A DNA stretch of 16,236 nt from MWFE01 sp964481075 (GTDB taxonomy: Bacteria; Bacteroidota; Bacteroidia; Bacteroidales; Tenuifilaceae): the NCBI GenBank assembly GCA_964481075.1, contig CAYZSD010000070.1:1-16236 (forward strand), in the 5' to 3' direction. The position numbers and the translations under genes were made by a program. Each line of letters starts with the position of its first letter. Within the stretch, counting starts at the first letter, position 1. Below are positions 1-5,173 of this stretch, piece after piece. The notes beneath the pieces were generated by a model. The model was not told where the DNA came from, did no database searches, and saw nothing but the letters and a program-made list of their open reading frames with translations.

Positions 1-192
1 TATAAGGTGTTGGAGGTTGACAGAAATGCTTCGGTTGACGAGATAAAGAAAGCATACCGCAACATGGCGCTAAAGTTTCATCCCGATAAGGTGGGCTATT
101 TGGGTGAAGACATTCGAAAGGCTGCCGAAGAAAAATTTCAGAAAGTTAACGAGGCTTACGATAAGATAAAGAAAGACAAAGGATTTATTTAG
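1..192 (+). CDS. DjlA-like J-domain co-chaperone (C-terminal part, 5' end outside window)
   Basis: The reading frame is open from the first base and ends at a TAA at 190-192, so only the last 63 residues are visible. They form one J domain: helix II rich in Lys/Arg, the diagnostic His-Pro-Asp tripeptide at visible residues 27-29, then a long loop (KVGYLGEDIRKAAEEKFQ) and a helix ending in AYDKIKKDKGF. J domains stimulate the ATPase of DnaK/Hsp70. A J domain at the very C-terminus with this extended loop between HPD and the last helix is typical of DjlA/TerB-type proteins, in which a TerB-like helical domain precedes it. In DnaJ itself the J domain is N-terminal and followed by a Gly/Phe linker, which is absent here. 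The DjlA assignment is family inference, because the N-terminal half cannot be seen. Confidence 0.85.
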   Translation, partial: YKVLEVDRNASVDEIKKAYRNMALKFHPDKVGYLGEDIRKAAEEKFQKVNEAYDKIKKDKGFI

Positions 193-266
193 TAATACTC
201 CATATTTAAAGAGTTATTATAACTTTTTTTGCCATCAAAGTTAACCATCAAAAATTTTGAATTTAT

Positions 267-1487
267 ATGACAATCGATATAAATAGAATTAGAGAGGATT
301 TCCCAATTCTTAAGCGAAAGATTTACGGGAAACCATTGATTTACTTTGATAACGGGGCAACCACACAGAAACCAACATGCGTGCTTGATTGTGTAAAACA
401 TTTTCATAATCAAATCAATGCAAACATCCACAGGGGTGTGCATAAGCTTAGCGCAGAATCTACTCAGGCCTATGAGGATGCTCGTGAAGTTGTAAGGAAT
501 TTTATCAATGCGAAGCATTCCCATGAAATTATTTTCACCTCTGGGGCGACTGCCAGCATAAACCTTGTGGCCTTCTCTTTTGGAGAAGCATTCATTAATG
601 AGGGTGACGAAGTAATTGTTTCTGAAATGGAACACCATTCAAATATCGTTCCCTGGCAGCTAACCTGTGAAAGGAAGAAAGCTAAACTTAAGGTGTTGCC
701 TTTCAATGCTAATGGTGAGTTGGAGTTAACTCTTTTAGACGACCTTTTGACAGATAGAACAAAAATACTTGCAGTTACTCATGTTTCAAACTCATTGGGT
801 ACAGTAAACCCAATAAAAGAAATTATTTCGAAGGCTCATGCCCGTGGAGTAAAGGTGTTGATTGACGGAGCACAGGGAATAAAACATGGCTTAATAGACG
901 TTCAAGAGTTAGATGCTGATTTTTATGTATTCTCGGGGCATAAAATATACGGGCCAACAGGCATTGGGGTTCTTTTCGGAAAGGAAGAACTGTTAAAGTC
1001 AATGCCTCCCTGGCAGGGTGGGGGCGATATGATTGCTACTGTGTCGTTTGAGAAGACAACTTTCAATGAGCTACCCTTTAAGTTCGAAGCAGGAACAGCA
1101 AATTTTATTGGTGCAGCCGCCCTTTCAATTGCATTAAAATACTATGCCTCGGTGGGTATTCAGAACGCTATTCAACACGAGAATAGCTTGCTAAGCTATG
1201 CAACAAGCAGTTTGGCGAAAATTGACGGAGTTCGAATTATTGGAACAGCCAAGGAAAAAGCGTCTATTATTTCATTCTTGGTTGAGAACATCCATCCCTT
1301 TGATATGGGAATGGTTTTAGATAAAATGGGTATAGCGGTTAGAACCGGAACTCATTGCACCGAGCCAGTAATGGCTCATTTCGGTATTGATGGAACTATT
1401 AGAGCATCTATGGCATTCTATAATACTTACGAAGAGATTGATAGATTTCTTGAAGCTGTTGAGAAAGCAATTAAAATGTTCAGGTAG
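267..1487 (+). CDS. sufS: SufS cysteine desulfurase (group II, PLP-dependent)
   Basis: This 406-residue protein is the class-V aminotransferase fold cysteine desulfurase of the SUF system. It takes sulfur from L-cysteine as an enzyme persulfide and supplies it to Fe-S cluster assembly in the cytosol, giving alanine. The length equals that of E. coli SufS. The PLP-binding lysine is K226 in SGHKIYGPTGIG, the PLP-stacking His is H123 in MEHHSN, and the persulfide-forming cysteine is C364 in RTGTHCTEPVM; these numbers match the E. coli positions. The ATG at 267 is the first in frame and gives the normal N-terminus, with no Shine-Dalgarno sequence, as usual in Bacteroidota. No sufB, sufC, sufD or sufE is adjacent, so the SUF scaffold must lie elsewhere. 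Some family members also act as selenocysteine lyases. Confidence 0.97.
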   Translation: MTIDINRIREDFPILKRKIYGKPLIYFDNGATTQKPTCVLDCVKHFHNQINANIHRGVHKLSAESTQAYEDAREVVRNFINAKHSHEIIFTSGATASINLVAFSFGEAFINEGDEVIVSEMEHHSNIVPWQLTCERKKAKLKVLPFNANGELELTLLDDLLTDRTKILAVTHVSNSLGTVNPIKEIISKAHARGVKVLIDGAQGIKHGLIDVQELDADFYVFSGHKIYGPTGIGVLFGKEELLKSMPPWQGGGDMIATVSFEKTTFNELPFKFEAGTANFIGAAALSIALKYYASVGIQNAIQHENSLLSYATSSLAKIDGVRIIGTAKEKASIISFLVENIHPFDMGMVLDKMGIAVRTGTHCTEPVMAHFGIDGTIRASMAFYNTYEEIDRFLEAVEKAIKMFR

Positions 1488-1546
1488 AAGGGTATAAGAT
1501 GAAAAAACTAATTCCATTATTTTTAGCACAGTATAATAGCTTTTCT

Positions 1547-1554
1547 TAAATTTG
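1547..1554 (+). promoter_or_regulatory. Candidate Bacteroidota -7 promoter element upstream of plsC
   Basis: TAAATTTG matches the Bacteroidota primary-sigma -7 consensus TAnnTTTG exactly. No convincing TTG/TTTG -33 element is found at the expected spacing (only a T-run near 1521). Transcription would start near 1560, which would place the in-frame GTG at 1554 upstream of the transcript and favour the ATG at 1599 as the plsC start. An 8-base match in AT-rich DNA can arise by chance. Confidence 0.35.
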
Positions 1555-1598
1555 TGAATTGTTACAGTTTTTCAAACCAAAGGGCAAAAAGTTTTTTA

Positions 1599-2375
1599 AT
1601 GCAAAAGGGTCTTAATTTTTTCTCAAAAGCTATCATAATGCCAGTCGTTTGGTTGGCTATTTGTTTATCTCTTTTTTTCTTCTTTGCCATAGATATTGTT
1701 GTTTGGATGCTTACTTTTTGGTGGGATAGACAGCAACGTTTTTTACATCGATACTCTACTATTTGGGCGTTGTTCTATTTATGGATAAATCCATTCTGGA
1801 GGATAAGGGTAAAAGGAACGGAACATATTAGAAAAGGACAAGCATATATCATTATTTCCAACCACCAGAGCGCAATGGATATCGTTTTGCTTTACAGGCT
1901 ATGGATGCACTTTAAGTGGGTGGCTAAACGCGAAATCTTTAGAATACCATTCATCGGTTGGAATCTTTGGTTGTGTAAACATATAGCTATTGATAGGGCC
2001 AGCGTGAGGGGCGCAAGAACAATGATTGTGCAAGCACAAACTTGTTTATCTAAGGGTTGTTCGGTGCTAATCTTTCCCGAAGGAACACGCTCGCCCGATG
2101 GAAGGATAAAACGTTTCAAGGAGGGAGCGTTTGTCCTGGCAAAAAAAACAGGTGTGCCAATCCTTCCAGTTATCCTAAATGGGACAAGAGAAGTGTTCCC
2201 AAAGAACGGCTACACCTTAAAAGGAAGTCAAACATTTACAATTGAAATCCTTCCCGAAATCCAACCTGCTTCATTTCTTAACAAGGATGTTGAAACTTTA
2301 ACCAACGAGGTCAACCAATTGTTTTCTGATAAGCATAGCGAAATTGCCCCTAAATACTATGAAACTAACCCTTGA
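1599..2375 (+). CDS. plsC: 1-acyl-sn-glycerol-3-phosphate acyltransferase (PlsC/LPLAT family)
   Basis: The enzyme transfers an acyl chain to lysophosphatidic acid to give phosphatidic acid in phospholipid synthesis at the cytoplasmic membrane. With the ATG at 1599 it has 258 residues, normal for the family. A hydrophobic segment near residues 11-40 anchors the N-terminus. The LPLAT motifs appear in order: NHQSAMD at 88-94 (catalytic H89 and D94), KREIFRIPFIGW at 110-121, FPEGTRS at 159-165 (phosphate-binding Glu/Arg) and VPILPV at 186-191. The frame stays open to a GTG at 1554, but a candidate -7 promoter element overlaps that codon, and ATGs at 1599 or 1638 fit the family better. No clear ribosome binding site decides between them. 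A relative acting on another lysophospholipid or on ornithine lipids cannot be excluded by sequence alone. Confidence 0.92.
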   Translation: MQKGLNFFSKAIIMPVVWLAICLSLFFFFAIDIVVWMLTFWWDRQQRFLHRYSTIWALFYLWINPFWRIRVKGTEHIRKGQAYIIISNHQSAMDIVLLYRLWMHFKWVAKREIFRIPFIGWNLWLCKHIAIDRASVRGARTMIVQAQTCLSKGCSVLIFPEGTRSPDGRIKRFKEGAFVLAKKTGVPILPVILNGTREVFPKNGYTLKGSQTFTIEILPEIQPASFLNKDVETLTNEVNQLFSDKHSEIAPKYYETNP

Positions 2376-2454
2376 AAAGGGCAAGTTAATCAATGGTAAT
2401 ACAAATCACCATCAAAAAAAGATAGAAAGTAGGTTAATTATTTCGCAGGAAGTT

Positions 2455-2462
2455 TATTTTTG
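2455..2462 (+). promoter_or_regulatory. Candidate Bacteroidota -7 promoter element upstream of atpD
   Basis: TATTTTTG is an exact match to TAnnTTTG and lies 30 bases before the preferred atpD start at 2493. Transcription from it would begin around 2468, at or after the alternative ATG at 2466, so it supports the downstream start. No good -33 TTG is seen; GTTAAT near 2433-2438 is the closest. The same octamer recurs twice on the minus strand ahead of the TonB-dependent receptor gene. Confidence 0.4.
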
Positions 2463-2492
2463 TAAATGAAAAACCCCACAAAAGGATTATTC

Positions 2493-4004
2493 ATGGCTAA
2501 AATAGTAGGTGAAATAATTCAGGTAATTGGTCCAGTAATCGATGTGTCTTTTTCTGGTGCAGGGAAGGATCTTCCAAATATACATGATGCGCTAATAGTT
2601 GTTCGCGAGGATGGAACCAAACTGGTAGTTGAATGCCAACAGCATATTGGTGAAAGTGCGGTGCGAGCTATTGCTATGGATTCCACCGATGGTCTTTCAA
2701 GGGGAATGAAGGTAGAATCGATGGGAAAATCGATTGCCATGCCTATTGGAGCGCAAATAAAAGGGAGGCTACTTAATGTTATTGGCGATCCCATTGATGG
2801 ACTTAGCGAAGTTAAAAGGGAAAACGAGTACCAAATACACAGGATTCCGCCTCAGTACAAAGATTTAAGCACAGATTCAGAGGTGCTTTATACAGGAATA
2901 AAGGTCATCGACCTCCTGGAACCCTATTCTAAGGGTGGTAAGATTGGACTGTTTGGTGGTGCGGGTGTAGGCAAAACCGTTATAATTATGGAGCTAATCA
3001 ATAACATCGCCAAAAACTACGAGGGGATGTCGGTGTTTGCAGGAGTTGGCGAGCGTACCCGTGAAGGAAACGACCTTCTACGTGAAATGATTGAATCGGA
3101 TGTTATTCGCTACGGCGAAGAGTTCAAAGAAAACATGCTAAAGGGAGGATGGGATCTTTCGCTAGTTGATAAAGAAGAGCTTATTAAATCGCAGGCAACA
3201 CTAGTTTTTGGTCAAATGAACGAACCTCCTGGAGCACGCGCAACGGTTGCGCTTTCTGGGCTAACAGTGGCTGAATCGTTCCGAGATAAGGGAGAAGGCG
3301 ATAAGGGGCACGATATACTTTTTTTCATTGACAATATCTTTAGGTTCACCCAAGCGGGTAGCGAGGTTTCTGCTCTTCTTGGGAGGATGCCATCGGCTGT
3401 AGGATATCAACCAACTCTTGCAACAGAGATGGGGCTAATGCAGGAACGCATTACTTCCACTAGAACAGGATCTATAACTTCTGTTCAGGCTGTATATGTT
3501 CCTGCAGATGACCTTACCGACCCTGCGCCAGCTACTACCTTCTCGCACCTCGATGCTACCACCGTGCTTAGCAGAAAGATTTCAGAACTTGGCATTTACC
3601 CTGCCGTTGACCCATTAGAGTCAACATCAAGAATTCTAACACCTGAAATTCTTGGTAACGAACATTACAGTACCGCACAGAGAGTAAAGGAGTTACTTCA
3701 GCGGTATAGGGAATTACAGGATATTATTGCAATTCTTGGCATGGATGAACTTAGCGAGGAGGATAAGATTGTTGTGCACCGGGCTAGACGTGTGCAGCGC
3801 TTCCTGTCCCAACCGTTCCATGTTGCAGAGGCTTTCACCGGGTTGAAGGGTGTTTTTGTTGACATCAAGGATACCATCAGAGGTTTCAATATGATTATTA
3901 ATGGAGAGGTTGATAAGTATCCTGAGGCTGCATTTAACCTTGTTGGTACAATTGAGCAAGCAATAGAGAAGGGCGAGAAAATGCTTGAGGAGTCTAAATC
4001 ATAA
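2493..4004 (+). CDS. atpD: F1Fo ATP synthase subunit beta
   Basis: This is the catalytic subunit of F1, with 503 residues from the ATG at 2493. In order it shows the N-terminal beta barrel (MAKIVGEIIQVIGPVIDVSF), Walker A GGAGVGKT at 155-162, the catalytic glutamate E187 in GERTRE, Walker B ending in FFIDN near 278-281, and the DELSEED lever at 418-424. Between the GERTRE region and FGQMNEPPG is an extra stretch (about residues 203-237, including MLKGGWDLSLVDKEEL) that is characteristic of Bacteroidota beta subunits. The start is chosen because AAAGGA at 2481-2486 is a well-spaced ribosome binding site, rare in this window, and because the protein then begins with the canonical MAK sequence; an ATG at 2466 would add nine residues. 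atpC follows after 4 bases. Genes for the alpha, gamma, delta, a, b and c subunits are not present. Confidence 0.98.
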   Translation: MAKIVGEIIQVIGPVIDVSFSGAGKDLPNIHDALIVVREDGTKLVVECQQHIGESAVRAIAMDSTDGLSRGMKVESMGKSIAMPIGAQIKGRLLNVIGDPIDGLSEVKRENEYQIHRIPPQYKDLSTDSEVLYTGIKVIDLLEPYSKGGKIGLFGGAGVGKTVIIMELINNIAKNYEGMSVFAGVGERTREGNDLLREMIESDVIRYGEEFKENMLKGGWDLSLVDKEELIKSQATLVFGQMNEPPGARATVALSGLTVAESFRDKGEGDKGHDILFFIDNIFRFTQAGSEVSALLGRMPSAVGYQPTLATEMGLMQERITSTRTGSITSVQAVYVPADDLTDPAPATTFSHLDATTVLSRKISELGIYPAVDPLESTSRILTPEILGNEHYSTAQRVKELLQRYRELQDIIAILGMDELSEEDKIVVHRARRVQRFLSQPFHVAEAFTGLKGVFVDIKDTIRGFNMIINGEVDKYPEAAFNLVGTIEQAIEKGEKMLEESKS

Positions 4005-4008
4005 CCCT

Positions 4009-4278
4009 ATGCATCTTGAAATAATTACACCAGAAAAAGTATTTTTCAAAGGAGAAGTTGAGGTTGTAAGGGTGCCTGGTACGAAGGGTAGTTTTGCCAT
4101 GAAGCGGAGGCATCTTCCCATTGTATCAACAATAGAGCCTGGTTTGATAAAGATAATTGATGGTTTTGATGAACGATATTTCGAGATTTTTACTCAAGGT
4201 GTGGTTGAGCAGCATGACGATAAAGTAACAATTCTTGTTGAAAAAGTCCAGGAGTCTTTCCCCTTGTTTGTTCGTTAA
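4009..4278 (+). CDS. atpC: F1Fo ATP synthase subunit epsilon, short form
   Basis: This 89-residue protein corresponds to the N-terminal beta-sandwich domain of the epsilon subunit, which attaches gamma and the c-ring in the central stalk. Recognisable family sequence includes LEIITPEKVFFKGEVEVVRVPG at the start and LPIVSTIEPGLIKI in the middle. The usual Asn-His of the loop before the conserved Pro is replaced by KRRH (AMKRRHLPIV). The protein ends after about nine strands and has no C-terminal helical hairpin, so it is roughly 45 residues shorter than E. coli epsilon; short epsilons are known in Bacteroidota. The frame extends upstream to a TTG at 3985 inside atpD, but the ATG at 4009, 4 bases after the atpD stop, gives the normal N-terminus and indicates translational coupling. 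Confidence 0.95.
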   Translation: MHLEIITPEKVFFKGEVEVVRVPGTKGSFAMKRRHLPIVSTIEPGLIKIIDGFDERYFEIFTQGVVEQHDDKVTILVEKVQESFPLFVR

Positions 4279-4296
4279 GGATTAGGCTAAATCCTT
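4277..4296 (+). terminator. Weak hairpin after atpC
   Basis: A 7-bp perfect stem (AAGGATT / AATCCTT) with a 6-base loop begins inside the atpC stop codon and is followed by the T-rich TAATTTATTAT. It could partly terminate the atpDC transcript or attenuate the hydrolase gene that starts 10 bases later. The stem is short and AU-rich, so this is tentative. Confidence 0.3.
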
Positions 4297-4305
4297 TAAT
4301 TTATT

Positions 4306-5067
4306 ATGCACTTTCCAATGGTATCAAATGTCAATTTTATTGCATGGGTTTTTAATGGTTTGCTTCTTATAGTTGCCACTCATTCGTTGGCACAGCAAAC
4401 AGTAACCTTTAGTACAGATGACGGCGTTGTTGTAACTGCCGATCACTACGTCTCTTCAACCCAGAACCCTTATATTATTTTGCTTCATCAGGCTGGATAC
4501 AGTAGGGGAGAGTACAGAGAAACTGCACCGAAGCTGGTTAATTTAGGCTTCAATTGTTTAGCGGTTGACCTTCGTTCGGGCAAGGAAGTGAATTTTGTAG
4601 TTAATCAAACCGCTATTGATGCTGAGTCGAAGCAGAAGGCTACTGGATACATTGATGCTTTTCCCGATATTCGTGCAGCCATTGAGTATGTTGCTGGGAG
4701 AAACAAACGCCCAATAATTCTTTTGGGTAGTTCATATTCAGCCTCACTGGCGTTGGTTGAGGCAACAAATAATTTTAAGGTAAAAGCAGTGGTTGCATTT
4801 TCACCGGGTGAGTATTTTGGCGAAGAACTAAATGTAAAGCAGGCAACTCAAAAACTATTTGTACCTGTACTTGCTACTAGCTCACGAATGGAGTTCTCAA
4901 GACTAAGTGAATTGTTAAACCATCTTCAAAAGAAACATTTAACTCTTTACCAACCCGCTCAGGGAGAGGGAATTCACGGTTCCAGAGCTCTTTGGGAGAA
5001 TAATCCAAACAATCAGGAGTACTGGATGGCGTTAACCCAGTTTTTTAGTCAACTTAATTTGAAATAG
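4306..5067 (+). CDS. Exported alpha/beta hydrolase (dienelactone hydrolase-like)
   Basis: This 253-residue protein begins with a signal peptide: a hydrophobic stretch at about residues 11-25 and probable cleavage after THSLAQ near residue 30, so it should act in the periplasm or outside. The rest is a compact alpha/beta hydrolase. YIILLHQAGYSRGEY (56-70) carries the oxyanion-hole strand, LLGSSYSASLAL (139-150) is the nucleophile elbow with S143 in Gly-x-Ser-x-Ser, and H224 in GEGIHGSRAL is the likely catalytic histidine. The acid normally found after VPVLATSS as an Asp is not there; the sequence runs SSRMEFS, so E196 may serve or the triad may differ. The substrate is unknown. It starts 27 bases after atpC, but this looks like proximity rather than shared function. 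An ATG at 4318 is an alternative start. A strong hairpin follows the gene. Confidence 0.85.
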   Translation: MHFPMVSNVNFIAWVFNGLLLIVATHSLAQQTVTFSTDDGVVVTADHYVSSTQNPYIILLHQAGYSRGEYRETAPKLVNLGFNCLAVDLRSGKEVNFVVNQTAIDAESKQKATGYIDAFPDIRAAIEYVAGRNKRPIILLGSSYSASLALVEATNNFKVKAVVAFSPGEYFGEELNVKQATQKLFVPVLATSSRMEFSRLSELLNHLQKKHLTLYQPAQGEGIHGSRALWENNPNNQEYWMALTQFFSQLNLK

Positions 5068-5097
5068 TTTCTGGGATACATAAGAGCTTGATTAGCT

Positions 5098-5142
5098 AAA
5101 CATCAAAGCGAGTTTACCATCGGTAAACTCGCTTTGATGTTT
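5098..5142. terminator. Bidirectional intrinsic terminator, perfect 21-bp hairpin
   Basis: Two perfectly complementary 21-base arms (5098-5118 and 5122-5142) flank a 3-base loop ATC. The outer pairs are three A-T pairs, so each strand ends the stem with a U-run (TTTTAC on plus, GATGTTTAG on minus). The hairpin sits 31 bases after the stop of the plus-strand hydrolase and 32 bases past the stop of the minus-strand lipoprotein. It is therefore placed to end both convergent transcripts. Confidence 0.9.
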
Positions 5143-5173
5143 TACTTATTTTGTGTCTCCCTATGGATTTGCT

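Noticed and set aside
228..259. TTTG at 228-231 and AAATTTTG at 252-259 as a promoter for sufS
   Set aside because: The spacing suits a Bacteroidota promoter, but the -7 box has a mismatch and the start of transcription would fall almost exactly on the sufS ATG, leaving no leader.
189..706. Minus-strand open frames of 149 and 78 codons opposite the start of sufS
   Set aside because: They lie antisense to a clearly functional sufS with full motifs, show no recognisable domain and have atypical composition; they are shadow frames.
2369..2381. Small hairpin CCCTT-GAA-AAGGG at the end of plsC
   Set aside because: The stem is only 5 bp, overlaps the stop codon and has no U-tract, so it is not a credible terminator.
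4306..5067. The secreted hydrolase as a functional part of the ATP synthase operon
   Set aside because: It is close to atpC, but it carries a signal peptide and hydrolase motifs unrelated to ATP synthase; adjacency alone does not support a shared role.
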